DNA of 64,000 nucleotides, taken from the NCBI RefSeq assembly GCF_049310025.1, contig NZ_JBJYKD010000006.1:60206-124205 (forward strand). The letters are read 5' to 3'. The notes beneath the pieces are model-generated. The model searched no databases and was not told where the DNA came from. It worked only from the letters and a program-made list of their open reading frames with translations. Shown here one piece after another: positions 43,425-51,825 of the stretch. The stretch is from JBJYKD01 sp049310025. Lineage in GTDB: Bacteria > Bacillota > Thermosediminibacteria > Thermosediminibacterales > Tepidanaerobacteraceae. Each line of letters opens with the position of its first letter. Within the stretch, counting starts at the first letter, position 1. The translations under genes and the position numbers were made by a program.

Positions 43425-43462
43425 GGGTTAAATCCCTCGGCTTTAGCCGGAACCTTTAGGTC
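43425..43462 (+). repeat. Possible IS200/IS605 right-end hairpin remnant
   Basis: AAATCCCTCGGCTTTAGCCG matches, by memory, the conserved hairpin at the right end of IS605-type elements carrying tnpB, where it also forms the 3' end of the guide RNA. No tnpB or tnpA is nearby. The rest of 43463-43663 shows nothing else I can assign. Confidence 0.3.
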
Positions 43463-43663
43463 AACAAATTGAATTTGCCCATTTTTACCCACAATGACAG
43501 CAAGTTAGCAAAATTAACAGCTCAAACCTCCTGAAAAATGGTATGGTTTGGAAAATAAATGAATAGATAGTTATCATAGTCCAGTGTAAGATTTAAAATT
43601 GCGTTTTTTATGATAACTAAAAAATATAATAGTCTTCTTAATAAAGGATTAAGGAGGATAACG

Positions 43664-43852
43664 ATGCTAAAAGTTGATAAAAACAAATGCACAGGAGATC
43701 AAGTATGCACCACAGTATGCTCCACAGGTGCCGCTCGTATGACAGATTCCGGAAAGGCAGAAATATCTCCCGATATGTGTGTAGAATGCTATGCCTGTAT
43801 AAATGTATGCCCTCAGGAAGCCATATATGAAGTAATAGAAAAGAAAGATTAG
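43664..43852 (+). CDS. Small ferredoxin with a Cys-to-Asp change in one cluster motif
   Basis: A 62-residue dicluster-type ferredoxin. The second motif is classical (Cys 39, 42, 45, 49, followed by Pro). The first has Cys 9, Asp 12, Cys 15 and Cys 19, so the second ligand is Asp and the usual Pro after the last Cys is Ser. Ferredoxins with a CxxDxxC site hold a 3Fe-4S or an Asp-ligated 4Fe-4S cluster that interconverts. The ATG follows AAGGAGG. It is placed between transporter genes but is probably the electron acceptor of the aldehyde ferredoxin oxidoreductase encoded downstream. Confidence 0.85.
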   Translation: MLKVDKNKCTGDQVCTTVCSTGAARMTDSGKAEISPDMCVECYACINVCPQEAIYEVIEKKD

Positions 43853-43863
43853 GGGTGATTACA

Positions 43864-44346
43864 GTGGAGGATTCGAAGCTGATGAACGCAACATCGATTA
43901 TTATAGTTGCTGCAGTCTGTTTGCTTACCTTCGGGGACATTGGGTATTTTGTGTTTACCCAGGGAATTCCGCTGCTGACGGTGGATTCGCCCATCATCTT
44001 TCCTTTTCTGATTTGCATGGTGTTGTTAATTTGCTTGATTTCTATTGCTGTTAGAGAAATAAGGATATGGACTGCCCGCAAAGGCTCAGATAAAGATGAT
44101 GCAGAGATTATAAAGGACTTAAAGGCTGTTGTGATTTATTTTGTTGGAACAGTGGTTTACATCATGCTGTTGAAAAACTTGCATTTCATTCTGGGAACAA
44201 TTATTTATATCTTTGCAGTGATGTTTTTACTCCATGAGTCGAATCGTTTTGTTGAAAGGGTTTACAAAATACTGATTCCGTGTTTGATTACAGTTCCAAT
44301 TGTGTATTTTGTGTTTAACGGCATATTCGATGTAATACTACCGTAA
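43864..44346 (+). CDS. Tripartite tricarboxylate transporter small membrane subunit (TctB family)
   Basis: A 160-residue protein with four predicted membrane helices (about 10-30, 40-62, 85-105 and 115-155) and a short charged cytoplasmic loop, as in TctB. It is poorly conserved everywhere; the assignment rests on topology, size and position directly before tctA. GTG 43864 has an AGGGGTGA site; an in-frame GTG at 43855 lies inside that site. Confidence 0.8.
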   Translation: MEDSKLMNATSIIIVAAVCLLTFGDIGYFVFTQGIPLLTVDSPIIFPFLICMVLLICLISIAVREIRIWTARKGSDKDDAEIIKDLKAVVIYFVGTVVYIMLLKNLHFILGTIIYIFAVMFLLHESNRFVERVYKILIPCLITVPIVYFVFNGIFDVILP

Positions 44347-44367
44347 ATATTAAGAGGAGGAACTTTA

Positions 44368-45840
44368 ATGAGCCTTTTATTACTGATTTACATGACGGTG
44401 GGAGCAATAATCGGTTTGATAATGGGAGCATTGCCGGGTTTGACGGTTACAATGACAATCGTTTTAGTGGTGTCGCTGACTTTTGGCTGGAACATGATTG
44501 ATGCACTGGCGTTTATAATCGGGGCGTTTTGCGGCGGAGTTATGGGTGGGTCCATTTCTGCGATCACTTTGAACATTCCCGGGACTGCAGCAGCGGTGTC
44601 AACGATTTTTGACGGCTATCCTCTGAAGAAAAAAGGGGAAGCGGCCAACGCATTGGGTGTGGCGTTATTTGTAAGTTTGTTGGGTGGTTTGTTCGGTATA
44701 GTCTTTCTTGCGGTTTTTGGAGCACTGCTGGGAGACATTGCCCTGAAATTCGGAAGCCAGGAATATTTTCTTATAACCCTGTGGGGATTATCTTTGATAG
44801 CCGTTTTAAGTAAAGGTAATCTGTTGAAAGGAATTGCAGCCACATGTGTGGGTCTGATTATCGCCATGATCGGAATGGACCCCATCACAGGCCTTATGAG
44901 ATTTACATTCGGATCCAAGCTGCTGAGCGGCGGCATCAATTATATAGTGGCAATGATAGGCCTATTTGGAATGAAGGAAGTTTTTACCCAGCTAAGTAGC
45001 AAGCAGACCTTTAAAATTGAAAATGAGCATTACAGAATAAAGGATCTGTTACCGAAATTTAAAATTATTAAAAAGACACTCGGATGTTTTACATGGTCAG
45101 CGCCGATTGGCGCAATTATAGGTCTACTTCCGGGGACGGGAGGAGATATTGGATCACTCGTTGCATACGGGTTTACAAAACAGCTTATAAAGAATCCCAG
45201 CAGGCCTTTTGGTGAGGGGGCATACGAAGGAGTGGCTGCCCCCGAAATCGCGAATGATGCGGCTATCGGCGGCGCGATTACAACCATGCTGACCCTGGGA
45301 ATTCCTGGAGACTCCGTCACAGCAGTCATATTAGGGTCCTTTTATCTGCACGGCATTTTGCCGGGACCGACGTTTATGATGACTCAAAGAAACTACTTTT
45401 ACTTGATTATAGGCTTTCTGCTTATAAGCGAGTTTATAGCTTATTTTCTCGGTATTCTGGGAAGCAATGTGATGCTGAAGATGCTGAATCTGCCCAAGTG
45501 GTATTTGATTCCGTTTATTTCGATTCTCTGTATCGTAGGCTCCTATGCTCTGCAAAACAATATATATGACGTGCTGTTTATGGTGATTTTCGGACTGGTT
45601 GGATATCTTTTTGAAAAGGCCGGATTTCCTGTGAGCCCGATTGTTCTAGCATTGATACTGGGGCCCATGATAGAGACCAATTTCAGAAAGGCCCTCATAA
45701 GCACCGGCAGCATGGGAAGTTTGCTTGCATCTTTTGTAACTCGTCCATTGAGCCTGGTTTTATTGATAATAATAATAGCTACTTTTGTAGCCCAGTCTAT
45801 AATCTTGTCTAAAATGGAAAAGTTAAGTGCAAATGAATAA
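44368..45840 (+). CDS. Tripartite tricarboxylate transporter large permease (TctA family)
   Basis: A 490-residue protein with about 11-12 membrane helices. GALPGLTVTMTIVLVVSLTF and its second repeat GLLPGTGGDIGSLVAYGFTK are the TctA glycine-rich motifs, and GGSISAITLNIPGTAAAVST is the conserved loop. It forms the sodium- or proton-coupled channel for the TctC ligand. AGGAGG site. Complete, with no defects. Confidence 0.95.
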   Translation: MSLLLLIYMTVGAIIGLIMGALPGLTVTMTIVLVVSLTFGWNMIDALAFIIGAFCGGVMGGSISAITLNIPGTAAAVSTIFDGYPLKKKGEAANALGVALFVSLLGGLFGIVFLAVFGALLGDIALKFGSQEYFLITLWGLSLIAVLSKGNLLKGIAATCVGLIIAMIGMDPITGLMRFTFGSKLLSGGINYIVAMIGLFGMKEVFTQLSSKQTFKIENEHYRIKDLLPKFKIIKKTLGCFTWSAPIGAIIGLLPGTGGDIGSLVAYGFTKQLIKNPSRPFGEGAYEGVAAPEIANDAAIGGAITTMLTLGIPGDSVTAVILGSFYLHGILPGPTFMMTQRNYFYLIIGFLLISEFIAYFLGILGSNVMLKMLNLPKWYLIPFISILCIVGSYALQNNIYDVLFMVIFGLVGYLFEKAGFPVSPIVLALILGPMIETNFRKALISTGSMGSLLASFVTRPLSLVLLIIIIATFVAQSIILSKMEKLSANE

Positions 45841-45852
45841 ACAAGGGGGAGG

Positions 45853-47562
45853 ATGTGGTTGGACAGAATTGTAAGAGTAAACATGAACACAAAAGAAATT
45901 GAGGTTACCAGCAATGAAAAATACAAACTTTTGGGCGGCAGGGCATTAACTTCCAGGATAGTATACGAAGAGGTAGATCCAACCTGCGACCCGCTGGGGG
46001 AATACAACAAACTGGTCATAGCTCCGGGTTTGCTGGCAGGCACTGCCGTATCAAGTGCCAGCAGACTGTCAGTGGGATGCAAAAGCCCCCTGACCAATGG
46101 CATAAAAGAAGCCAACTGCGGTGGGACTATAGGTGCTGCCCTGGCCAAAAATGACGTAAAAGCCATAGTATTAGAAGAGTTAGCCGGGGATGATAACTGC
46201 TATGTGCTGGAAATAGACGGTGAGAGTACAAGCTTGACGGTTAGAAATGAGTTAAGGTACCTGGGATGCTACGATACCGTTTCCAGGCTAAAAGAGATAT
46301 ACGGTAGAGACATATGCATACTTTGCATAGGGCCTGCCGGCGAAAGGCTGATGAGGGCAGCATCAATTGCTGCCACAGACCCAACTGGTGAACTCAAGTT
46401 TGCCGCAAGAGGAGGAGTTGGGGCTGTAATGGGCAGCAAAGGAATAAAAGCTGTGGTTGTCCGCGATAACCGCAGCAGACAGGTAGAGTACCACGCCAAA
46501 GATGAATTTATGGATGTTGCGAGGAAAATAAACAAAGAACTAATATCAGATCCAAAGACGGGCGACACGTATAAGAAGTACGGGACGGCGGGAATTGTAA
46601 ATGCGGTAAATGCCATAGGGGCACTGCCCACAAAAAATTTCAGATACGGTTCCTTTGAATTTGCAGAGAGACTGAGCGGTGAAGTTATGTATGATACCAT
46701 AATAAAGAGGGGCGGATGCGGCAAAACAGGAATTCCGTGCATGAACGGGTGCGTAATACAGTGCAGCAACGTGTATCCTGATTCGCACGGCAAAAAGATG
46801 GTATCGACACTTCAATACGAGACAATAGCGCTGATGGGTTCCAACTGCGGGTTTGACAACCTGGACTCTGTGGCAAGATTGAACTGGCAGTGCAATGACC
46901 TGGGCCTTGACACTATAGAAATGGGAGCTGTACTTGGTGTAGCAATAGATGCCGGGCTGGCCAAATTCGGCGATGAGGAGAGGTGCATGAGGTTGATGGA
47001 AGAAATAAGGGAAAATACCATCTTGGGAAGAGTGCTGGCAAATGGAGTTGAGGTTACAGGGAGAGTGCTCGGGACCAACAGGATTCCAGCAGCAAAAGGA
47101 CAGGCTTTTCCGGGCTACGACCCAAGGGCGCTCAAGGGAAATGGAGTCACCTATGCCATGTCGCCCATGGGTGCTGATCATACAGCTGGCAATGCCTTTG
47201 GTTCAAGGAAGGAAGTAAATCCCTTGGGCCGCGAGAACCAGGGTGAATTATCAAACACGCTTCAGAAGCGAATAGCTACTCTGGACAGCCTGGGATTCTG
47301 CATATTTGCCCGTGGCCCGCTGTTCAAAGAACCTTCTAGTATGGCTGCATTGGTAAATAACTTTTTAGGTGTCAATCTCAGTGTCGACGATATATGGGAA
47401 ATCGGGATAACTACTTTGAAGATCGAGAGAGAGTTTAATGTTAAGGCGGGTATCAGCCCGGCGCAAGATAAGCTGCCGGAGTTTTGCTACAGGGAACCGC
47501 TTGCACCTACAAATTCAGTTTTCGACCTGGGTGTTGAAGAAATGGAAAAGGCAATAGTATAA
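45853..47562 (+). CDS. Aldehyde ferredoxin oxidoreductase family tungstoenzyme
   Basis: A 569-residue enzyme with the AOR N-terminal domain (LLGGRALTSRIVYEE, LVIAPGLLAGTAV, RLSVGCKSPLTNG, FAARGGVGAVMGSKGIKAVVV), which binds the bis-pterin tungsten cofactor. The Fe-S ligand region is at Cys 289, 296, 300 and 304, with the distal Cys 483 in LGFCIFA. The spacing C-x3-C-x3-C differs from the C-x2-C-x3-C of Pyrococcus AOR. AORs oxidise aldehydes to acids with ferredoxin; some family members act on acids or ring compounds in reverse. It begins 12 bases after tctA and is followed by a ThiS/MoaD-like gene. Confidence 0.92.
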   Translation: MWLDRIVRVNMNTKEIEVTSNEKYKLLGGRALTSRIVYEEVDPTCDPLGEYNKLVIAPGLLAGTAVSSASRLSVGCKSPLTNGIKEANCGGTIGAALAKNDVKAIVLEELAGDDNCYVLEIDGESTSLTVRNELRYLGCYDTVSRLKEIYGRDICILCIGPAGERLMRAASIAATDPTGELKFAARGGVGAVMGSKGIKAVVVRDNRSRQVEYHAKDEFMDVARKINKELISDPKTGDTYKKYGTAGIVNAVNAIGALPTKNFRYGSFEFAERLSGEVMYDTIIKRGGCGKTGIPCMNGCVIQCSNVYPDSHGKKMVSTLQYETIALMGSNCGFDNLDSVARLNWQCNDLGLDTIEMGAVLGVAIDAGLAKFGDEERCMRLMEEIRENTILGRVLANGVEVTGRVLGTNRIPAAKGQAFPGYDPRALKGNGVTYAMSPMGADHTAGNAFGSRKEVNPLGRENQGELSNTLQKRIATLDSLGFCIFARGPLFKEPSSMAALVNNFLGVNLSVDDIWEIGITTLKIEREFNVKAGISPAQDKLPEFCYREPLAPTNSVFDLGVEEMEKAIV

Positions 47563-47578
47563 GGTCAGGGTGGAAAAA

Positions 47579-47803
47579 GTGGTTAAAATTAAGTTGCACC
47601 TTCATCTGACAATGCATTCGAATGAAAGGGAGATTAACTTAAATATAGAAAGGGAAACACCTCTGGAAGAAATTCTGGTTAAAATAGGAGTGCCAGAAGA
47701 TGAAGTGGGGATAGTGGTCGTCAACGGCATCTGGCAGAGCAAAACTTGTACAGTGGAAGATGGCGACAGCATCGAATTATTTCCATACCTTCTTGGAGGT
47801 TAA
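47579..47803 (+). CDS. ThiS/MoaD-family ubiquitin-like protein
   Basis: A 74-residue beta-grasp protein ending in LLGG, the di-Gly needed for thiocarboxylate formation. The IEDGDSIELFPYL-like end (VEDGDSIELF) is typical. As it follows an AOR gene, it is probably the sulfur carrier for its metal-binding pterin. The GTG at 47579 has a well-spaced AGGGTGG site; a GTG at 47570 is possible. Confidence 0.8.
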   Translation: MVKIKLHLHLTMHSNEREINLNIERETPLEEILVKIGVPEDEVGIVVVNGIWQSKTCTVEDGDSIELFPYLLGG

Positions 47804-47837
47804 ATATTAAAAATTATATTGAAAGGGGTTATTAAAG

Positions 47838-48194
47838 ATGGCAAAATTGGTGGTAAAGGAAAGTGAAATCGAGGGCACAAAAAAGATACCGCCGAGGGTT
47901 TCAAAAGTGCTGATATGCAACAAGACGGTCGGAGCTACGAAAATATCCATGGGTGTAAATATCACCGAAGTGGGCAGCAAAATTCCTCTCCACAGTCATG
48001 AGAATCAGGAGGAAGCCATGTATGTCATTTCCGGGAAAGGAAAACTGATAGCAGAGGGAGAGGAATATGAACTTTCCCCTGGAATGGCAATATTTTCGCC
48101 GGTAGGTGTGAAACACGAGATAATAAACACAGGGGATGAACCGTTTAAAATAGTGTGGGCATATGGGCCTCCGCTGCCGGAACACCTGGGATGA
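47838..48194 (+). CDS. Single-domain cupin protein
   Basis: A 118-residue cupin_2 protein. Motif 1, GSKIPLHSHENQEEAMYVISG, gives two His and a Glu metal ligands; motif 2, GMAIFSPVGVKHEIINTG, gives the third His. Small cupins act as isomerases, dioxygenases, decarboxylases or sugar/acid-binding sensors, so the function is open. Its AAAGGGG site and the terminator that follows make it the last gene of the plus-strand cluster. Confidence 0.85.
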   Translation: MAKLVVKESEIEGTKKIPPRVSKVLICNKTVGATKISMGVNITEVGSKIPLHSHENQEEAMYVISGKGKLIAEGEEYELSPGMAIFSPVGVKHEIINTGDEPFKIVWAYGPPLPEHLG

Positions 48195-48213
48195 TGCGAA
48201 TTGGAGTAAATTT

Positions 48214-48260
48214 GACGGCTTTGAGCTTTACATCAAATGCTCAAAGCCGTCGGTTTATTT
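48214..48260 (+). terminator. Terminator after the cupin gene
   Basis: GACGGCTTTGAGC (48214-48226) pairs perfectly with GCTCAAAGCCGTC (48239-48251), followed by GGTTTATTT. It ends the sigma-54 plus-strand operon. Confidence 0.8.
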
Positions 48261-48827
48261 CTGCTCAGGCTCCTTTTTGACATTGTCTTGCTCTGCAAAT
48301 GATTCACGGTGCCTGCTGGGCAGAGTGTTCAACATCTTCAAATACAATAACAACCGATCTGGTCCCTGCAGAGCGTAGAGGAGAAGGCATGGTTATTTCG
48401 GGTTATTTCCGCACCATAGCTATGGCAGTTGCACCAGCTCGGGGATTGAGGGGAAACTACTATTACACAAGGAGGCCCCGCCCTCATTATTATCATGAGC
48501 GTGCTGGCACTATTTTATATCAAACATATTAATGGCAGTTGCATTTAAATCTGGCTGTTCATAATAAGCGGTATTGTCTTTGGCGCAGGTTATGGCTCGT
48601 TGCAGCCGGCGCTTCTTGCCCTGTCGGTTAAAGGCATAGAGACCCACAGGAGAGGTGCGGCCAAAGGGACGGTGATGTCTGCCTTTGACCTGGGGGTAAG
48701 TGCCGGGTCGGTATTGCTGGGGGTTTTGGCAAATTACGGCGGGTATTCTGCTATGTACATAGCAGCTTCCTGGGCGCCGCTTGCAGGGGTGCTTTTATAT
48801 TTGAAATGGAACAAATTGGGATTTTAA
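48253..48827 (+). pseudogene. Decayed MFS transporter
   Basis: Fragments of a major facilitator protein in shifting frames: TITTDLVPAERRGEGMVISG (about 48343-48402), which is the conserved loop after helix 4, then, after frameshifts, the C-terminal KGTVMSAFDLGVSAGSVLLG and YIAASWAPLAGVLLYLKW (48600-48827). The N-terminus and most middle helices are absent. It may be an earlier transporter of the same pathway, now replaced by TctABC. Confidence 0.75.
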
Positions 48828-48876
48828 AGGAGAGCATTTCTCATGATAGGTCAACAGGCTGTTTATACACGGTTAT

Positions 48877-48957
48877 GCGGCGGGATTTTTAATGAAGAAA
48901 TCACCTTTTGCAAAGAGAAGAGAAAATCCCGCCGCAAAAAATTTTCCTGTGGCGGGA
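48877..48957. terminator. Overlapping hairpins between the MFS remnant and malic enzyme
   Basis: GCGGCGGGATTTT (48877-48889) pairs with AAAATCCCGCCGC (48923-48935) on the plus strand. Alternatively TCCCGCC (48927-48933) pairs with GGCGGGA (48951-48957); read on the minus strand that hairpin is followed by TTTTCTCTTC and would terminate the malic-enzyme operon. Confidence 0.7.
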
Positions 48958-48981
48958 TTATATTCTTTAAATTCATTTAAA

Positions 48982-50226
48982 TCATTTAAAATATGAGTTG
49001 GCCTTTTTCACCAGTTCCATCGTGTTCTTGGCTATTTCTTCAGGGTCAGCTTTCAATCTTGCCACTCCGCTTTCCATGGCAGCTTTGGCCACAGCTTTGG
49101 CAACTGCCGGGGCGACTCTGGGGTCGAAGGGTTTTGGTATGATGTAATCCTCGTTTAGCTCACCTTCAGGAATCAGGTCCGCCAGGGCGTAAGCTGCAGC
49201 AAGCTTCATATCTTCATTGATTTCAGTGGCCCTCACATCGAGCGCTCCTCTGAATACTCCGGGGAAAGCCAGCACGTTGTTTATCTGGTTTGGATAATCT
49301 GACCTTCCTGTCCCCACCACGCGGGCGCCAGCTTCTTTTGCTTCTTTCGGGTCAATTTCGGGGACGGGATTTGCCATTGCAAAAATAATCGGGTCTTTTT
49401 TCATGCTCTTTACCATTTCCTGGTTTACAACTTTTGCAGAAGATACGCCGATGAAAACGTCTGAACCCTTTATCGCATCAGCAAGAGTGCCTTTACGGTT
49501 TTCCTTGTTGGTAATCTGAGCCAGCTCTTCTTTAGCCCAGTTCATGCCTGCGGTCCTACCTCTGTAAATTATTCCGCTGCGGTCGCACATCAGTATATCG
49601 CCGGCGCCTGCTTTTAAAAAAATCTTTGCTATGGCGGTGCCCGCAGCGCCGGAGCCGTTTATCACCACAACTATATTCTTTAAGTCCTTTTTGACAATTT
49701 TCAGGGCATTTATAAGGCCAGCCAGAGCGATTATTGCGGTGCCGTGCTGGTCATCGTGGAAAACAGGTATGGACAGTTTTTGTTTCAGGCGATTCTCCAC
49801 CTCAAAGCAGGCAGGTGCTGCTATATCCTCAAGATTAATACCTCCGAACACCGGTGAAAGGAGGGTCACTGTTTCAACGATTTTATCCACATCGGTAGTG
49901 TCTACGCAAATCGGGAAAGCATCTATGCCCGCAAAGCACTTGAAAAGAATCGATTTGCCTTCCATAACCGGAAGGGCTGCGTGGGCTCCGATATTTCCCA
50001 GCCCCAAAACTGCTGTGCCGTCTGATACGACTGCAACCATATTTCCTTTTACGGTGTAATCGTATACCTTTTCTCTGTCAGCGTGAATCTCTTTGCACGG
50101 TTCCGCAACACCAGGAGTATACGCAAGACTCAAACTTTCCTTGTCTTTAACCGGGACTTTGCTTATTACTTCCAGCTTACCTTTGTTTTCTCTGTGAAGT
50201 TTTAAAGCATCCTCTCTTAATGCCAT
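48982..50226 (-). CDS. NAD(P)-dependent malic enzyme (short form)
   Basis: A 414-residue enzyme: LSLAYTPGVAEPCKEI, GNMVAVVSDGTAVLGLGNIG, CFAGIDAFPICVDT, FHDDQHGTAIIALAGL, NGSGAAGTAIAK (NAD site) and FAMANPVPEI are the full motif set. It oxidatively decarboxylates malate to pyruvate and CO2. It is the last gene of the minus-strand arm, 15 bases after the fumarase beta gene, so fumarate is turned to malate and then pyruvate by consecutive genes. Confidence 0.95.
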   Translation of the reverse strand: MALREDALKLHRENKGKLEVISKVPVKDKESLSLAYTPGVAEPCKEIHADREKVYDYTVKGNMVAVVSDGTAVLGLGNIGAHAALPVMEGKSILFKCFAGIDAFPICVDTTDVDKIVETVTLLSPVFGGINLEDIAAPACFEVENRLKQKLSIPVFHDDQHGTAIIALAGLINALKIVKKDLKNIVVVINGSGAAGTAIAKIFLKAGAGDILMCDRSGIIYRGRTAGMNWAKEELAQITNKENRKGTLADAIKGSDVFIGVSSAKVVNQEMVKSMKKDPIIFAMANPVPEIDPKEAKEAGARVVGTGRSDYPNQINNVLAFPGVFRGALDVRATEINEDMKLAAAYALADLIPEGELNEDYIIPKPFDPRVAPAVAKAVAKAAMESGVARLKADPEEIAKNTMELVKKANSYFK

Positions 50227-50241
50227 GAAAATTCCTCCTTT

Positions 50242-50793
50242 TTACTTTTGCCTGTATTTTTCTCTCCCTGAAGTATAAAGGTTGTTTCCTTCTGCGTCAA
50301 TTATGACTGTGAGCGGAAAGTCTTCCACTCTCAACCTGTATATTGCTTCTGGCCCCAGGTCAGGAAAGGCCAGAACTTCTGCTTCTTTAATGGAATCGGC
50401 AAGAAGTGCTCCGGCTCCGCCTATGGCGGCGAAGTACACGGCGCTGTATTTTATTATTGCATCCACAACCGCCTGCGAGCGCAGGCCTTTGCCGATCATG
50501 CCCTTCAGGCCTGATTGCAGCAGGAGTGGGGTATACGGGTCCATGCGGCCGCTTGTGGTGGGGCCTGCAGAACCGATTACGGTGCCGGGTTTGGCCGGGC
50601 ATGGGCCGACATAGTATATTACCTGCCCTTTCAGGTCAAAGGGGAGTTCTTCGCCTCTTTGTATCATTTCAAACAGGCGCTTATGGGCAGCGTCACGGCC
50701 TGTGTATATTGTGCCGTTGAGTAGCACCCTGTCGCCGCATTTTAAATCCTTTACCGTGTCCATGGTTAAAGGTGTGGTAACTATTTTTGTCAT
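50242..50793 (-). CDS. Class I fumarase (or tartrate dehydratase) beta subunit
   Basis: A 183-residue protein matching the C-terminal domain of class I fumarases: LKCGDRVLLNGTIYTGRDAAHKR, GPCPAKPGTVIGSAGPTTSGRMD and YFAAIGGAGALLA. It completes the active site of the alpha subunit. L(+)-tartrate dehydratase has the same architecture and cannot be excluded. GGGGG site; 18 bases after the alpha gene. Confidence 0.9.
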   Translation of the reverse strand: MTKIVTTPLTMDTVKDLKCGDRVLLNGTIYTGRDAAHKRLFEMIQRGEELPFDLKGQVIYYVGPCPAKPGTVIGSAGPTTSGRMDPYTPLLLQSGLKGMIGKGLRSQAVVDAIIKYSAVYFAAIGGAGALLADSIKEAEVLAFPDLGPEAIYRLRVEDFPLTVIIDAEGNNLYTSGREKYRQK

Positions 50794-50811
50794 TCGAATT
50801 ACCCCCTGATC

Positions 50812-51657
50812 CTATATTTCTGCTTCCATATGCCTTGCCACATGGCACTGGATGTTTATGGCTACGGGAAGGCTTGCGATATGGGCAGGGAAAGTTTCTA
50901 TGTGAACGGCAAGGGCTGTCGTGGTGCCTCCGAAGCCCTGGGGCCCTATCCCGAGCTTATTTATTTCCTCCAGCAGTTCCTTTTCGAGGTTGGCTACTTC
51001 CACCTGCGGGTGGTGCTGGCCTATGGGGCGGAGGAGTGCTTTTTTTGCTATAAGTGTTGCAACTTCAATTGTCCCTCCCACACCTACTCCCACAACTATT
51101 GGAGGGCAAGGGTTGGGTCCAGCTTTATCCACTGTTTCCAGCACAAATTTCTTTATGCCTTCCACTCCGTCCGCCGGCTTCAGCATGCAGAGTGCGCTCA
51201 TGTTTTCACTGCCCCCGCCTTTGGGTGCGAGGATTATGTTGATTTTGTCCCCAGGAACTATTTCTGTGTGAATTATGGCGGGAGTGTTGTCTTTGGTGTT
51301 TTTTCTTGTCAAAAACGGATCGGTGACTATGGACTTGCGCAGGTAACCATTTACATAACCGCGCCTTACGCCTTCATTTATGGCATCGACGAGGCTTCCC
51401 CCGGTTATCCTTACATCCTGGCCGAGCTTCAGGAACACCACGGCAAAGCCGGTGTCCTGGCAGATGGGGATACTCCTGCTTTCAGCAATTTCCGCATTTC
51501 TTATTATGTCTTTTAAAATTTCTTGGCCGAGAGGGGAAGCCTCTTTCTTTAATGCCTCATCTAGGGCGCACCTGACATCACCGGGCAATTTTATGTTGGA
51601 TTCGATGCAGAGCCTCTCGACTGTAGACGTGATTTCATTTACACTGATCTCTCTCAC
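50812..51657 (-). CDS. Class I fumarase (or tartrate dehydratase) alpha subunit
   Basis: A 281-residue protein with the 4Fe-4S class I hydrolyase marks: IPICQDTGFAVVFL (first cluster Cys), LAPKGGGSENMSAL, GPNPCPPIVVGVGVGG, and a C-terminal Cys in INIQCHVARH. It hydrates fumarate to malate. The GTG at 51657 begins MREISVNEIT, as in the family, after an AAAGGAG site about 11 bases upstream. The ATG at 51678 would put that site inside the gene. Confidence 0.92.
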   Translation of the reverse strand: MREISVNEITSTVERLCIESNIKLPGDVRCALDEALKKEASPLGQEILKDIIRNAEIAESRSIPICQDTGFAVVFLKLGQDVRITGGSLVDAINEGVRRGYVNGYLRKSIVTDPFLTRKNTKDNTPAIIHTEIVPGDKINIILAPKGGGSENMSALCMLKPADGVEGIKKFVLETVDKAGPNPCPPIVVGVGVGGTIEVATLIAKKALLRPIGQHHPQVEVANLEKELLEEINKLGIGPQGFGGTTTALAVHIETFPAHIASLPVAINIQCHVARHMEAEI

Positions 51658-51825
51658 TCTGAACAATTCTCCTTTCATAAGTATTGTTAAAAAACTACAT
51701 ACTTGAACTTGTTTTAATAATATAAAAGGCTAAAATGCCTTAATTTTTTTAAAACAACCGCCCAGCTTAATCCTTTGCAATAACTCAGCGCCCCCACTAT
51801 GAAATATAGTAGGGGCTTGTAAAAA

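Noticed and set aside
50830..51516. A 228-codon plus-strand open frame over the fumarase alpha gene
   Set aside because: Shadow of a well-supported gene on the other strand; its composition and peptides match nothing.
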